Shown: positions 32,494-42,835 of the stretch, one piece after another
Layout: every line of letters starts with the position of its first letter
Numbering within the stretch: position 1 is the first letter of the stretch
Assembly: GCF_024721265.1 (NCBI RefSeq)
Contig: NZ_JAMXOC010000010.1
Location: 33,886-97,885, forward strand
DNA: 64,000 nt
Source of the DNA: Ohessyouella blattaphilus
GTDB taxonomy: Bacteria; Bacillota; Clostridia; Lachnospirales; Lachnospiraceae
Direction of reading: 5' to 3'
The notes under the pieces: generated by a model
The model's input: the letters and a program-made list of their open reading frames with translations, nothing else
Database searches by the model: none
Told to the model about the DNA's origin: nothing
Program-made: the position numbers and the translations under genes

Positions 32494-34062
32494 ATGAAAA
32501 AAGATACTCGAGAACAATTAAAACGCTCCCGAATTGGTGCCCTTTCTTTAGTTGGCGAAGGGGTCTTAGTGGGGGCGATTGCCGGAATGGTAGTAACTCT
32601 TTATCGCTTGGCGCTAGAATATGCCGACGAATTACGAGGATTTGTTATTCACCAAGCAAAAGGACACCCAGGGACGATGGCTCTTTGGTTTGTGATATTA
32701 GCTGCCCTCGCAACCTTAGTCTATCTGCTACTTAAATTTGAACCACTGATTGGCGGTAGCGGGATTCCCCAACTAGAAGGAGAGATTACCGGTGCCTTAG
32801 AGCAATCTTGGTGGCGGGTGGTGTTAGCTAAATTCGCCGGCGGCTTACTCTCCATGTTTGGCGGGTTGGCGCTAGGACGGGAGGGCCCGTCGATTCAGCT
32901 AGGGGCGATGATGGGAAAGGGTACGGGTGCGATTTTAAAAAGTAGCCAGTCTCGGAAACGCTTCTTGATGACTTGTGGTGCCAGTGCAGGCTTATCAGCT
33001 GCCTTTCACGCACCTTTAGCGGGAGTCTTATTTTCCCTAGAAGAAGTGCATAAGAATTTTTCGGTGTCGCTTTTAATTGGCGTTATGTCCTCTTCGCTTA
33101 CAGCTGACTTTTTGACTTCTTTGATTTTAGGCGAAAAGGTGGTTTTCCAGATTCCGCTAACGCGAATGATTTCTTATCATGAATATGGTTATATTTTGCT
33201 ACTTGGCCTAGTGCTGGGGGTAGCAGGAGCGTTTTACAATTGGTTCACCTTAAAGTGCCAGGATTTTTACAGGCGTTTAAGCTTCTTACCCGGGGTGTTG
33301 AAAGTAATGATTCCCTTTGCTCTAGCTGGTGTTTTAGCCTTTACCATGCCCCAGCTTTTAGGCAGTGGCCATGGCTTGATCGATGCGCTAACCAGCAAGG
33401 AGATGGCGCTTACGGCGATGGTGGGAATTTTGCTCGGTCGCTTTATTTTTTCTGGTCTTAGCTTTGGTGCAGGGGTGCCTGGTGGCATTTTCTTCCCTCT
33501 ATTGGTTATCGGTGGCTTTATTGGTGGTGTATTCGCTAAGAGTGCAAGTTTGACGCTGGGTCTCGATCCTATCTATTTAAATAATTTTGTCGTGCTAGCT
33601 ATGGCCGGTTATTTTGCAGCCATTGTACGAGCACCATTAACAGGTATACTTCTGCTTTTTGAGATGACTGGGTCTCTGGGGCAAATGCTCTCTCTGTCAG
33701 TCGTCTCCATTGTGGCCTACGTGGTTGCCACGTTATTAGGAAGTGAGCCGATTTACGAAAGTCTGCTTGAGCGACTTTTGCATAAGCGTAGTAAAGAAAA
33801 CGCACAAGTGACAGTTAAGCCAGGGGAGAAGGTAATTAGTATCTACGCCGTTGAGGCGGATTCTTACCTCGACGGGGCCACCATCAAAGACATCTTGTGG
33901 CCGGAGAATACGCTAGTGGTATCCGTACAGCGGGGGAATAACGATATTATCCCCAGCGGCGATACCTTGCTAGTGGTAGGCGACCAACTAATGTTGATGA
34001 CGACCAAGGAAGGTCAGCTAGAAGCTGATACGAAGATGCGCAAACTCTGTGCTTGTGTTTAA
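32494..34062 (+). CDS. ClC-family chloride transporter with C-terminal TrkA-C (RCK) domain
   Basis: This 522-residue protein has about 10-12 membrane helices with the ClC anion-site motifs GGSGIPQ, GREGPS and GAGVPGGIFFP. The gating glutamate is in GREGP, and a second acidic pair in FSLEEVH corresponds to the proton-path glutamate of exchangers, so H+/Cl- antiport is likely. Residues from about 450 form a TrkA-C ligand domain (VISIYAVEADSYLDGATI). A -10 TATAAT at 32453-32458 and the AAGGAAGAG ribosome site decide the start at 32494. It may support acid resistance or charge balance during organic-acid metabolism, which is inference. Confidence 0.9.
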   Translation: MKKDTREQLKRSRIGALSLVGEGVLVGAIAGMVVTLYRLALEYADELRGFVIHQAKGHPGTMALWFVILAALATLVYLLLKFEPLIGGSGIPQLEGEITGALEQSWWRVVLAKFAGGLLSMFGGLALGREGPSIQLGAMMGKGTGAILKSSQSRKRFLMTCGASAGLSAAFHAPLAGVLFSLEEVHKNFSVSLLIGVMSSSLTADFLTSLILGEKVVFQIPLTRMISYHEYGYILLLGLVLGVAGAFYNWFTLKCQDFYRRLSFLPGVLKVMIPFALAGVLAFTMPQLLGSGHGLIDALTSKEMALTAMVGILLGRFIFSGLSFGAGVPGGIFFPLLVIGGFIGGVFAKSASLTLGLDPIYLNNFVVLAMAGYFAAIVRAPLTGILLLFEMTGSLGQMLSLSVVSIVAYVVATLLGSEPIYESLLERLLHKRSKENAQVTVKPGEKVISIYAVEADSYLDGATIKDILWPENTLVVSVQRGNNDIIPSGDTLLVVGDQLMLMTTKEGQLEADTKMRKLCACV

Positions 34063-34119
34063 TGTTATTTTTGCGATGATATGTTATTCTAAAGGGGTGT
34101 AAAGAAGGGACATATGTAA

Positions 34120-35097
34120 ATGAAGAGTATAATTGCAGATATTAACAATCACGATTTTAAGCGAGTCTATTTGCTTTATGGTGAAGAAGGCTACTTAAGA
34201 AATCAATATAAAAAGCGTTTGCAAGAAGCGATTATCGGTGACGATAGCGAGCTTAACTTTAGCCATTTTGAAGGCAAAGATACTCCGGTTAACGAGGTGA
34301 TATCATTAGCGAACACATTGCCGTTTATGTCAGAAAAGCGTCTAATTATCATCGATGAAAGCGGCTTTTTCAAAAAGAAAAATGAAGAGCTTGCGATGTT
34401 TATAAAAGACATCCCGGAAGAAACTTGCCTTATCTTTTCAGAAGTGGATGTGGATAAGCGAGGAAAGCTTTATAAGGAAGTGGCAAAGGTCGGGACGGTA
34501 GTAGAAATGACCGTTCAAAAGCCAGAGGTCTTGCTTAAGTGGGCGGCCGGTCTTTTGAAGAAGGACAATATGCGTATTAAGGAAAGTACGTTGCGACTCT
34601 TTCTCTCAAAGGTGGGTAACAACATGGGGCTAATCGAGACGGAGCTAGAAAAGCTAATCTGCTTTCGAGGCGAAGGCGCAGAGATTACCCCAGAGGATGT
34701 GGAGCTACTGACGACGACTCAGATTGAGAATCATATCTTTCAGATGGTGGATGCTGTGGCCTCAAAGCAGAAGCAAAAGGCGATGGAGAAGTACTATGAG
34801 CTTTTAGCGCTTAAGGAAGAGCCGCGAGTGATCTTGTCTTTATTAGCTAGGCAGTTTCGTCTCTTATACGGAACTAAAAAGCTAGTTAATGGCGGTAAGA
34901 ATAAAGGGGTAATCGCTAAAATCATGGGACTTCCTCCCTTTGTTGTGGACAATTACATTCGGCAGCAAAAGGGCTTTTCGGCAGAGGAGCTGCGGGAGAT
35001 TATGGAAGAAGCCGCGGATTTTGGTAGAAGCATCAATGTGGGGGAGCTAGATGACCGAGTAAGCGTGGAATTATTCATTGTGAAACATACCAAATAA
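34120..35097 (+). CDS. holA: DNA polymerase III delta subunit
   Basis: This 325-residue clamp-loader subunit opens the beta clamp. It has the conserved N-terminus FKRVYLLYGEEGYLRNQYK, the segment LPFMSEKRLIII and the C-terminal helical region LSLLARQFRLLY. An ATG at 34113 next to the ribosome site is followed at once by a stop and is not used. In Firmicutes this gene usually follows comEC. Here about 5.6 kb lies between them. rpsT, often next, is absent. Confidence 0.93.
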   Translation: MKSIIADINNHDFKRVYLLYGEEGYLRNQYKKRLQEAIIGDDSELNFSHFEGKDTPVNEVISLANTLPFMSEKRLIIIDESGFFKKKNEELAMFIKDIPEETCLIFSEVDVDKRGKLYKEVAKVGTVVEMTVQKPEVLLKWAAGLLKKDNMRIKESTLRLFLSKVGNNMGLIETELEKLICFRGEGAEITPEDVELLTTTQIENHIFQMVDAVASKQKQKAMEKYYELLALKEEPRVILSLLARQFRLLYGTKKLVNGGKNKGVIAKIMGLPPFVVDNYIRQQKGFSAEELREIMEEAADFGRSINVGELDDRVSVELFIVKHTK

Positions 35098-35107
35098 ATG
35101 CTATAAT
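35078..35107 (+). promoter_or_regulatory. Candidate lepA promoter
   Basis: TTGTGA (35078-35083), 18 bp, TATAAT (35102-35107), starting within the end of holA. Confidence 0.5.
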
Positions 35108-35142
35108 ACACAAGCAATAGCAGTCAGGGAGGAAAGAAACGC

Positions 35143-36957
35143 GTGGCATATATAGATCAGAAACATATTCGTAACTTTTGTATTATCGCTCATATTGATC
35201 ACGGCAAGTCAACCCTTGCCGATCGAATTATCGAACAGACGGGACTATTAACGGATCGGGAGATGCAGTCTCAGGTCTTAGATAATATGGACCTTGAAAG
35301 AGAGCGAGGAATTACCATTAAGGCTCAGGCGGTGCGAACTGTCTACAAGGCGAAGGATGGCGAAGAGTATATCTTTAACCTAATCGATACTCCGGGACAC
35401 GTGGATTTTAACTATGAGGTGTCAAGGAGTTTGGCAGCTTGTGATGGCGCGATTTTAGTGGTGGATGCGGCTCAAGGAGTGGAAGCCCAGACGTTGGCTA
35501 ACGTCTATTTAGCGCTGGATCACGACTTGGACGTGGTGCCAGTCATCAATAAGGTGGATTTACCTAGTGCAGAGCCAGAGCGAGTAATTGAAGAAATAGA
35601 GGACGTGATTGGCATTGAGGCTGAAGATGCACCGCTGATTTCGGCGAAGACCGGACTGAATGTGGATCAAGTACTAGAGCAGATTGTTAAGAAAATTCCG
35701 GCGCCTAAAGGTTCTAAAGAGGAGCCCTTACAGGCACTTATTTTCGATTCTCTATACGATGCCTATAAAGGGGTTATCGTCTTTTGCCGGATTATGGAAG
35801 GCACGGTCAAAAAAGGCACGCCTATTAAAATGATGGCCACCGGAGCGAATGCGGAAGTGGTAGAGGTAGGTTACTTTGGCGCAGGCCAATTTATCCAAGC
35901 GGAGGAATTATCAGCGGGAATGGTTGGCTATATCACCGCTAGTCTTAAGAACGTAAAGGATACCCAAGTAGGGGATACGATTACAAATGCCCAGCGTCCT
36001 TGCGAGAAACCCCTGCCTGGTTACAAGAAAGTAAATCCTATGGTTTACTGTGGAATGTACCCGGCGGATGGGGCTAAGTATCAGGATCTGCGAGATGCGC
36101 TAGAAAAGCTACAGCTTAATGATGCGGCACTTCAGTTTGAACCGGAGACCTCGATTGCCTTAGGCTTTGGTTTCCGTTGTGGCTTTTTAGGATTGTTGCA
36201 TCTAGAGATTATTCAGGAGCGTCTAGAGAGAGAGTACAATCTGGATTTGGTGACGACGGCCCCTGGGGTTGTGTACCGCGTATATAAAACTAGCGGCGAG
36301 ATGATTGAATTAACAAATCCTTCTAACTTGCCCGAGCCTACGGCAATTGATTATATGGAAGAGCCGGTAGTAAAAGCCGAGATAATGGTTACCTCCGAGT
36401 TTATCGGGGCGATTATGGATCTTTGCCAGGAGCGCCGCGGTGTTTATGAGGGTATGGAATACATCGAAGAAAAGCGGGCGGTGCTGCGTTATACTTTGCC
36501 GCTTAATGAAATTATTTACGACTTTTTTGACGCCTTAAAGTCCCGGTCTCGGGGGTATGCTTCTTTCGATTACGAAATGAGTGGCTACCAGAAATCAGAG
36601 CTTGTCAAATTGGATATGCTTATTAATAAAGAAGAAGTGGATGCCCTGTCTTTTATCTTGCACGCTGATACGGCTTACGAAAGAGGACGGAAGATGTGTG
36701 AAAAGCTTAAGGAAGAAATTCCTCGTCAGCTTTTTGAAGTGCCTATCCAAGCGGCAATCGGTAGTAAAGTAATTGCTAGGGAAACTGTGCGGGCAATGCG
36801 AAAGGATGTCTTGGCAAAATGTTACGGTGGTGATATTTCCCGAAAGCGCAAGCTCTTAGAGAAACAAAAAGAGGGTAAGAAGCGGATGCGCCAAATCGGA
36901 AACGTGGAAATTCCCCAGAAAGCATTTATGTCAGTGCTTAAACTAGATGATAACTAA
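35143..36957 (+). CDS. lepA: Elongation factor 4 (ribosome back-translocase)
   Basis: This 604-residue GTPase acts on stalled or mis-translocated ribosomes. G-domain motifs are AHIDHGKST near residue 16, DTPGHVDF near 82 and NKVDLP near 136. The LepA-specific C-terminus ([25 protein letters not shown]) is complete. It starts at GTG (35143) behind GGGAGGAAAG. The last 11 bases overlap hemW. Confidence 0.97.
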   Translation: MAYIDQKHIRNFCIIAHIDHGKSTLADRIIEQTGLLTDREMQSQVLDNMDLERERGITIKAQAVRTVYKAKDGEEYIFNLIDTPGHVDFNYEVSRSLAACDGAILVVDAAQGVEAQTLANVYLALDHDLDVVPVINKVDLPSAEPERVIEEIEDVIGIEAEDAPLISAKTGLNVDQVLEQIVKKIPAPKGSKEEPLQALIFDSLYDAYKGVIVFCRIMEGTVKKGTPIKMMATGANAEVVEVGYFGAGQFIQAEELSAGMVGYITASLKNVKDTQVGDTITNAQRPCEKPLPGYKKVNPMVYCGMYPADGAKYQDLRDALEKLQLNDAALQFEPETSIALGFGFRCGFLGLLHLEIIQERLEREYNLDLVTTAPGVVYRVYKTSGEMIELTNPSNLPEPTAIDYMEEPVVKAEIMVTSEFIGAIMDLCQERRGVYEGMEYIEEKRAVLRYTLPLNEIIYDFFDALKSRSRGYASFDYEMSGYQKSELVKLDMLINKEEVDALSFILHADTAYERGRKMCEKLKEEIPRQLFEVPIQAAIGSKVIARETVRAMRKDVLAKCYGGDISRKRKLLEKQKEGKKRMRQIGNVEIPQKAFMSVLKLDDN

Positions 36958-38047
36958 AAAACCATTAGAGCTATATTTGCATATTCCCTTTTGCGTCAGG
37001 AAATGTCATTACTGTGATTTTCCTTCGAGCCCGACGACGCCGAAGGAGCAGCGAGCATACGTGGAAGACTTATGCCATTTAATACGCGAGCAGAAAACCA
37101 GTAAGACTCACGCGTTATCTACCATTTTTGTCGGTGGAGGAACCCCGTCACTTTTGACGGCTCAGGAAATCAGTAGTATTTTTGCGGCAATTCGCGAGAC
37201 TTTTGAGGTGGTGCGTTCAGGAGAGATTACCATTGAGGTAAATCCGGGAACCGTATCAAAGGAGCTATTAGCCTGTTACCAAGAGTTAGGGATTAACCGC
37301 CTTAGTATCGGTCTACAATCGACCAATGATGATGAACTAAAGACCCTAGGGCGAATTCATACTTATCAGGACTTCCTAGAGACGTATGAAAGCTGCAAAG
37401 AAGCAGGCTTTAAGAATGTAAATGTGGATTTGATGTTCGGGATTCCGGGACAGACGGTGTCATCCTGGGAGCGTTCTCTTCGTCAGATTGCCGAGCTGGA
37501 TCCTCAGCATATTTCGGCCTACAGTTTGATTGTGGAAGAGGGCACGAAGTTCTCTTTGATGGAGCAAAAAGGTGAGCTCATACTTCCTAGTGAAGATGTT
37601 GAGCGAGAAATGTATAAGTTGACAAAAAACTTACTTTTAGAATACGGTTTTCACCGCTATGAGATATCGAATTATGCGAAAGCCGGCTACGAATGTCGCC
37701 ATAACCTTGGTTATTGGCAGCGAAAAGAGTATTTAGGCCTTGGATACCAAGCGGCGTCGCTAATTGATGAAACCCGCTTTACTACCGGGGGCGAACCGGT
37801 GGTGCTATCGGTGAAAGAGCAAATGGAAGAGACCATGTTCTTAGGTCTACGGATGAGTTGCGGCGTGGATAAAGAGGCTTTTTTTAAAAAGTACGGATGT
37901 ACCCTGGATTCAGTCTACGGTAAGGTACTTGAAGAGTTTGCCCAGAAAGAACTTCTCATAAATGGAAATGAAAAAGTTTACTTAACGGAAAAAGGATTAG
38001 ATCTTAGCAACTATGTAATGAGTGAATTTTTGTTGGAGGATGAATGA
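36947..38047 (+). CDS. hemW: HemW-family radical SAM protein (coproporphyrinogen oxidase-like)
   Basis: This 366-residue protein has the radical SAM motif C-VRK-C-HY-C in [14 protein letters not shown] (around residues 14-27) and the HemW segments VGGGTPS, VNPGT and [16 protein letters not shown]. Proteins of this group are heme chaperones or oxygen-independent coproporphyrinogen oxidase relatives. It lacks the extra N-terminal Cys of true HemN, so HemW is the better name. It overlaps lepA by 11 bp and the next gene's first ATG by four. Confidence 0.93.
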   Translation: MITKKPLELYLHIPFCVRKCHYCDFPSSPTTPKEQRAYVEDLCHLIREQKTSKTHALSTIFVGGGTPSLLTAQEISSIFAAIRETFEVVRSGEITIEVNPGTVSKELLACYQELGINRLSIGLQSTNDDELKTLGRIHTYQDFLETYESCKEAGFKNVNVDLMFGIPGQTVSSWERSLRQIAELDPQHISAYSLIVEEGTKFSLMEQKGELILPSEDVEREMYKLTKNLLLEYGFHRYEISNYAKAGYECRHNLGYWQRKEYLGLGYQAASLIDETRFTTGGEPVVLSVKEQMEETMFLGLRMSCGVDKEAFFKKYGCTLDSVYGKVLEEFAQKELLINGNEKVYLTEKGLDLSNYVMSEFLLEDE

Positions 38048-38595
38048 TGTTAGAGGTAATTAAAAACAGACGTAGCGTTCGCAAGTATCAACAAGGAAAA
38101 CCTGTTGAAGAAGAAAAGCTTCAAGAGGTGCTAAAGGCAGGAGCGCTTGCCCCTTCAGGATTTAATAAGCAGCCCTGGCATTTTATCGTGGTTACTGATC
38201 CGGAGATGAAGAAAGGGTTAGCGTTTGTAGATCACGAGCAATACTGGCTAGAGGAAGCTCCTTATCTAATTGTTTGTGTGGCAGATCCAACCATTTGGGT
38301 TGGTGGTGAGAAGATTTATGTGAATGAGGAGTCGCCTCTTTTAGGGCTTAAGAAAGTCATTAGAGATACGGCAATTGCCACTACTCATATGATGCTAGAG
38401 GCAGAAAATCAAGGTCTGGCGACTTGCTGGACAGGCTGGTACCAGCAACTAGACGTGCGTCCTCTTCTAGATATTCCGGAGGATCAGTATGTGGTAGGGA
38501 TCTTAGCGCTAGGATACGGCGCGGAGACACCGGAAGCCAAGCCGCGAAAATCACTAGAAGAAGTGGTTATGTATGAAAAGTGGGATAAAGAATAG
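38047..38595 (+). CDS. Nitroreductase-family flavoprotein
   Basis: This 182-residue FMN-dependent oxidoreductase has the N-terminal FMN-binding pattern NRRSVRKYQ and the segment GALAPSGFNKQPWHF, plus a C-terminal GYGAETPEAKPRKSLEEVV typical of nitroreductases. The substrate is unknown. Two ATGs (38044 and 38047) are possible. GGAGGA at 38035-38040 fits the second. It is coupled to hemW, and a terminator follows immediately. Confidence 0.9.
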   Translation: MLEVIKNRRSVRKYQQGKPVEEEKLQEVLKAGALAPSGFNKQPWHFIVVTDPEMKKGLAFVDHEQYWLEEAPYLIVCVADPTIWVGGEKIYVNEESPLLGLKKVIRDTAIATTHMMLEAENQGLATCWTGWYQQLDVRPLLDIPEDQYVVGILALGYGAETPEAKPRKSLEEVVMYEKWDKE

Positions 38596-38596
38596 C

Positions 38597-38620
38597 AAAA
38601 AGCGCCTTAGGGCGCTTTTT
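38597..38620. terminator. Bidirectional terminator after the nitroreductase gene
   Basis: AAAAAGCGCC (38597-38606) pairs with GGCGCTTTTT (38610-38619). A and T runs on the two sides serve both converging units. Confidence 0.92.
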
Positions 38621-38627
38621 CTAAATC

Positions 38628-39140
38628 TTATAAGAGTTTCTCCATGATTAGGGCATAGACTTCTTCATTTTTAGCAGTCCAATTATTAGACATCTTCTCG
38701 GCCTCACTTTCCGAGGGAACGGTTATGCTAATATCCAGTAGAGGCGTGCCTCGTTCGATAATCTGACAGCGTACCGTGAATTCGTGATTCACGTTTTCGT
38801 AATAATTGGCTTGGACGGCAGCCTCTGTCTTTAATTCGTATTTTTTTTCTTTAAAGAAGTTTTTAATATCGCTGCGAATGTCTGCGGATATTTCTTTATG
38901 GAAGAAGTTAAGGGTTTCCGCGCCGTCGTCGGTTAGGTGGTAGAGAGTACGTTTGTGAGTATTCTCTTCCCGGATTAAGCCAGAAGTCTTAAGTTCTGAT
39001 AGACACTGCTGAACTTTAAAAAAATCGGTGTAACCTTCTTCAATGATGAATTCGGAAATTTGCGAGGTGGTGAGGGGGAAATCTACCCGCTCAAGCATAT
39101 AAAGAATAATTAGCTTATATAAATTCTGGGTGCCTGTCAT
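38628..39140 (-). CDS. DUF4364 family protein
   Basis: This 170-residue protein has an N-terminal winged-helix-like region (LTTSQISEFIIEEGYTDFFKVQQCLSEL) and a C-terminal alpha/beta part (FTVRCQIIERGTPLLDISITV). It is characteristic of Clostridia and probably a DNA-binding regulator, but no target is known. AAGGAGATAAG precedes the ATG. Its first 26 bp overlap the end of the upstream radical SAM gene. Confidence 0.88.
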   Translation of the reverse strand: MTGTQNLYKLIILYMLERVDFPLTTSQISEFIIEEGYTDFFKVQQCLSELKTSGLIREENTHKRTLYHLTDDGAETLNFFHKEISADIRSDIKNFFKEKKYELKTEAAVQANYYENVNHEFTVRCQIIERGTPLLDISITVPSESEAEKMSNNWTAKNEEVYALIMEKLL

Positions 39141-40044
39141 AGCTTATCTCCTTTCCTTGCCAGATGTTGTGAGCTTTAAAATAGGCATTCATTTTATTGA
39201 GAACTTGGCGTTTGTCTTTTGTCCATAGAGGGGCGATTAAAGTGTCTTTTGGTCCGTCTCCCGTTAGGCGGTGAATGACAATATCCTCTCTTAGATTACA
39301 GAGGGCTTCACCTAGTAGACTAAAGTATTCGGTAATCTCGGGGAGAGGGAAGGGGTGCTTTTTATAATAGTCAGCTAGAGGTGTTCCTTCAGTAATATAC
39401 AGTAGGTGAATCTTGATGCCTTGAATATCCATTTGGTTTAGATATTTGATGGTTTCCATCATCATTTCTCTAGTTTCGCCGGGGAGACCGAAGATGACGT
39501 GGGTGATAACTGGAATATTTCGTTTTCGTAAGTCTTCAAGTGCCTTGCTAAAAGTCGCTAAAGAGAAACCGCGGTTGAGGAAATTCGCAGTTTGCTCGTG
39601 AATAGTCTGCAATCCCAGTTCAACCCAGATGGGTTTCTTTTCATTTAATGAACTTAGCATATCTAATACCTGATCATCTAAGCAGTCAGGTCTTGTGGCG
39701 ATGGCGAGGATTTGCACATCGGGATGAGCGATAATCTCCTCATAGTGTTGTCTGAGATAGTTTAAGTCGCCGTAGGTGCCGGTAAAGGCCTGGGAATAAG
39801 CGATATATTTGTCGCCGGTATATTTCCTCTCGCTTTGGGCCTTGCCCTTTTTGAGAACCGTGTCGGCAAAGTCGCCGGATCCCTTTTCACTACAGAAAAG
39901 ACACCCTTTGGTACTTAAGGTGCCATCTCGATTGGGGCAAGAATTGGCTACAGCCAAAGATATTTTATAAAGCTTCTGTCCATACACTTCCTTAAGGTGA
40001 AAATCAAGGGAGTGGAAGCGCTTATCTAACCACATTTTACTCAT
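39115..40044 (-). CDS. YhcC-type radical SAM protein (TIGR01212 family)
   Basis: This 309-residue radical SAM protein has the widely spaced cluster cysteines of this family, in SCPNRDGTLSTKGCLFC (around residues 35-51), followed by GSGDFAD and the segment GLQTIHEQTANFLNRG. The function is not established, and related enzymes are Elp3-like. It is cotranscribed with the DUF4364 gene and divergent from rho. Confidence 0.9.
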   Translation of the reverse strand: MSKMWLDKRFHSLDFHLKEVYGQKLYKISLAVANSCPNRDGTLSTKGCLFCSEKGSGDFADTVLKKGKAQSERKYTGDKYIAYSQAFTGTYGDLNYLRQHYEEIIAHPDVQILAIATRPDCLDDQVLDMLSSLNEKKPIWVELGLQTIHEQTANFLNRGFSLATFSKALEDLRKRNIPVITHVIFGLPGETREMMMETIKYLNQMDIQGIKIHLLYITEGTPLADYYKKHPFPLPEITEYFSLLGEALCNLREDIVIHRLTGDGPKDTLIAPLWTKDKRQVLNKMNAYFKAHNIWQGKEISYDRHPEFI

Positions 40045-40100
40045 TGATTCAATCCTTTGCTGTGGCTATCATATCATTTCCAAAATAATGGTGCAAATAC

Positions 40101-40129
40101 TTTTCATTTTTTCCCCTATCGTGTATAAT
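40101..40129 (+). promoter_or_regulatory. Candidate rho promoter
   Basis: TTTTCA (40101-40106), 17 bp, TATAAT (40124-40129). The untranslated leader of about 85 nt contains a small hairpin, TTGTC-N6-GACAA (40142-40157). Confidence 0.55.
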
Positions 40130-40219
40130 GATAAAATCGAATTGTCGGTTCTGACAAATACTCCCTAACTAAAGTTGCGACTGCAGGTACATTAACATTG
40201 TGAAGAAAGAGGATTGTGC

Positions 40220-41530
40220 ATGAGAGAGAAATACGAATCGTTGTCGTTGGCAACGCTTAAAGACTTGGCAAAAAGCCGTGGTATTCCTAAGGTTTCGGCG
40301 ATGAAAAAAGCCGAAGTGGTAGAGGCAATGCTCGCCGAAGATGCGAAAGAAAAGGACCAGAGCACTCCCCCAAGAGAAGCTAAGCGCCTAGAACAAAGCC
40401 AGCTAGACAGTGGTCTGATCGCTAGCGGAATCCTTGAAGTAATGGCAGATGGTTTCGGGTTTATTAGAAGTGATAACTATATGCCAGGTGATGAGGATGT
40501 TTACGTATCCCCTTCGCAAATTCGCAAATTTGGCTTGCGAACAGGTGATGTTATCGAAGGAAAGAAGCGGGTTAAGAGCCCGCAGGAGAAGTTCTCAGCG
40601 CTTCTATATCTAACAAAGATTAATAATATGAAACCGGAAGAGGCCTCCAGAAGAACCAGTTTTGAGGATTTGACACCAATATTCCCTAATAAGCGCCTTC
40701 GCCTTGAAGTGGATCACGAGAACCGAGCGATGCGGGTAGTGGACTTAATTGCGCCAATAGGTAAAGGACAAAGAGGGATGATTGTGTCCCCGCCAAAAGC
40801 TGGTAAGACCACCCTTTTAAAGCAAGTAGCCCTTTCTATAAGAAAGAATAATCCCGAGGTGCATTTACTGATTCTTTTAATTGATGAACGCCCGGAAGAG
40901 GTAACGGATATTAAGGAAGCCATTGCCGGTAAGAACGTGGAGGTCATTCACTCGACCTTCGATGAGCTTCCTGAGCACCACAAGCGGGTCTCTGAAATGA
41001 CAATTGAAAGAGCGAAACGTTTAGTGGAGCATAAGCAGGACGTTATGATTCTTTTAGACAGTATTACGAGGCTAGCCAGAGCTTATAACTTAACGGTACC
41101 ACCATCAGGAAGAACCCTCTCTGGTGGACTTGATCCGGCAGCACTACATATGCCAAAGCGTTTCTTTGGTGCGGCTAGGAATATGCGAGAAGGGGGCAGT
41201 TTAACAATTCTGGCAACGGCTCTTGTGGATACCGGCAGTAAGATGGACGACGTGGTCTATGAAGAGTTTAAAGGAACGGGTAACATGGAGCTAGTACTCG
41301 ATAGACGGATGTCCGAGCGCCGAATCTTCCCAGCCATTGATATTGTAAAATCAGGAACGAGACGAGATGATCTTCTCTTTACTCCGGAGGAAAAAGAGGC
41401 GGTTGACTATATGCGCCGGAACATGAACTCAGGAAGATCGGACGAAACGGTGGATCGAATCTTAAATATTTTCAGCAAGACAAAAGACAACCGGGAGTTC
41501 TTAGGGTGGTTAAAAAAGACGAAATTTTAA
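40220..41530 (+). CDS. rho: Transcription termination factor Rho
   Basis: This 436-residue RNA-dependent helicase has an N-terminal Rho_N domain ([30 protein letters not shown]), a cold-shock-like RNA-binding domain at about 70-140 ([14 protein letters not shown]), and an ATPase core with Walker [13 protein letters not shown] and the Q/R-loop segments. The ATG at 40220 has AGAGGA 6 bp upstream. A TTG at 40214 would overlap that site. rpmE follows after 108 bp, the standard order. Confidence 0.96.
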   Translation: MREKYESLSLATLKDLAKSRGIPKVSAMKKAEVVEAMLAEDAKEKDQSTPPREAKRLEQSQLDSGLIASGILEVMADGFGFIRSDNYMPGDEDVYVSPSQIRKFGLRTGDVIEGKKRVKSPQEKFSALLYLTKINNMKPEEASRRTSFEDLTPIFPNKRLRLEVDHENRAMRVVDLIAPIGKGQRGMIVSPPKAGKTTLLKQVALSIRKNNPEVHLLILLIDERPEEVTDIKEAIAGKNVEVIHSTFDELPEHHKRVSEMTIERAKRLVEHKQDVMILLDSITRLARAYNLTVPPSGRTLSGGLDPAALHMPKRFFGAARNMREGGSLTILATALVDTGSKMDDVVYEEFKGTGNMELVLDRRMSERRIFPAIDIVKSGTRRDDLLFTPEEKEAVDYMRRNMNSGRSDETVDRILNIFSKTKDNREFLGWLKKTKF

Positions 41531-41638
41531 AAACCTAGGCTAGACAAGCCACTCTTTATGTGCTACAATAACAAAGCTGTTTAGAAATGAATTAATCACG
41601 TTAAGCGTGTAATAATAAGAAATAAAGAGGTGAATAAA

Positions 41639-41845
41639 ATGAAACAAGGAATACATCCAGATTACTATCAAGCAACAGTAACATGTAACTGCGGGAACGA
41701 ATTTGTAACAGGTTCTACCAACCAAGAAATCCACGTGGAAATCTGTTCAAAATGTCATCCGTTCTACACAGGACAACAAAAAGCTGCTCAAGCTAGAGGA
41801 CGTGTAGATAAGTTCAACAAGAAATATGGTATGGACAACAAATAA
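41639..41845 (+). CDS. rpmE: 50S ribosomal protein L31
   Basis: This 68-residue protein is the zinc-binding form, with the Cys ligands in TCNCGNEF and [11 protein letters not shown] (residues about 15-45), and matches the bacterial L31 family along its length. GAGGTG precedes the ATG at 41639. A GTG at 41630 is in frame but lies in the ribosome site. It ends shortly before a terminator. Confidence 0.97.
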   Translation: MKQGIHPDYYQATVTCNCGNEFVTGSTNQEIHVEICSKCHPFYTGQQKAAQARGRVDKFNKKYGMDNK

Positions 41846-41859
41846 GAGCGTTAAAACCG

Positions 41860-41892
41860 GGTTGAGATTTGAAAAAATCTCAACCTATTTTT
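41860..41892 (+). terminator. Terminator after rpmE
   Basis: An 11-bp stem (41860-41870 with 41875-41885) is followed by TATTTTT. Confidence 0.92.
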
Positions 41893-41920
41893 AATTGAAC
41901 AGGAAGTCTAGGAGATTTAA

Positions 41921-42835
41921 ATGAAGAAAAGTTCAAACATCGGTGGGCAGGCAGTGCTTGAAGGCATTATGATGAAGCACGGCGATGAGTTTGCGGTGGC
42001 TGTGCGAAAAGCAGACGGCGAAATTGCGGTCCAAAAGGAAGAGTATAAAGGAAAGTTTAGCGGCTGGAAATTTACGAAGCTACCTTTTATTCGTGGTGTC
42101 TTTAATTTTATCGACTCCCTAGTCCTAGGAATCAAAACGCTGATGATTTCTGCCAGTTATATAGAAGACGAGGAAGAGGAGAAGGTGGACGAGAAGAAGG
42201 AAAAGCTAATCATGACGCTGACGACGATTGTGTCTTTTGTCATTGCGATTGGCGTTTTTATGATTCTTCCTTACTTTTTGATTAGCCTGTTAAAACCGCT
42301 GATTCCTTCTTATGGAGTGCGGACGGTAATTGAAGGGTTTATCAGGATCGGGATTTTTGTCGGCTATATTTTGTTGGTGTCGCGGATGGAAGATATTCGG
42401 CGGACCTTTATGTATCACGGGGCCGAGCATAAATGTATTAACTGTATAGAGAATGGCTTGCCACTGACGGTGGAAAACGTAGCGAAGTCCTCAAGACAGC
42501 ATAAGCGCTGTGGCACTAGCTTTCTCTTTTTTGTAATGGCTATTAGTATCATCTTACTGTTGCTTATTCAGGTGGAAGCTCCCATTCTGCGAATTGTGAT
42601 TCGGATTGCGCTAATTCCCGTAATTGCCGGGATTTCTTATGAGGTGCTAAAGCTAGCTGGACGCAGCGATAACTTCCTTGTGAATTTATTTAGTAAGCCA
42701 GGCCTTTGGATACAGAAGCTGACCACTAAAGAGCCGGATGCGTCTATGATAGAAGTGGCGATTGTGGCCGTAGAAGAGGTGTTTGACTGGAGAGCGTATG
42801 AAAGGGAAAACTTTGACGTACAAGCAGGCGCTTGA
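41921..42835 (+). CDS. DUF1385 family membrane protein (YqhQ-like)
   Basis: This 304-residue protein has the family N-terminus IGGQAVLEGIMM, the central motif YHGAEHKCIN-E and RCGTSF, and about four membrane helices (two near residues 100-150, two near 205-235). The conserved His/Glu/Cys pattern YHGAEHK suggests metal binding, but no function is established. The rpmE-DUF1385-prmC-prfA order is common in Clostridia. TAGGAGAT precedes the ATG. It overlaps prmC by 38 bp. Confidence 0.9.
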   Translation: MKKSSNIGGQAVLEGIMMKHGDEFAVAVRKADGEIAVQKEEYKGKFSGWKFTKLPFIRGVFNFIDSLVLGIKTLMISASYIEDEEEEKVDEKKEKLIMTLTTIVSFVIAIGVFMILPYFLISLLKPLIPSYGVRTVIEGFIRIGIFVGYILLVSRMEDIRRTFMYHGAEHKCINCIENGLPLTVENVAKSSRQHKRCGTSFLFFVMAISIILLLLIQVEAPILRIVIRIALIPVIAGISYEVLKLAGRSDNFLVNLFSKPGLWIQKLTTKEPDASMIEVAIVAVEEVFDWRAYERENFDVQAGA

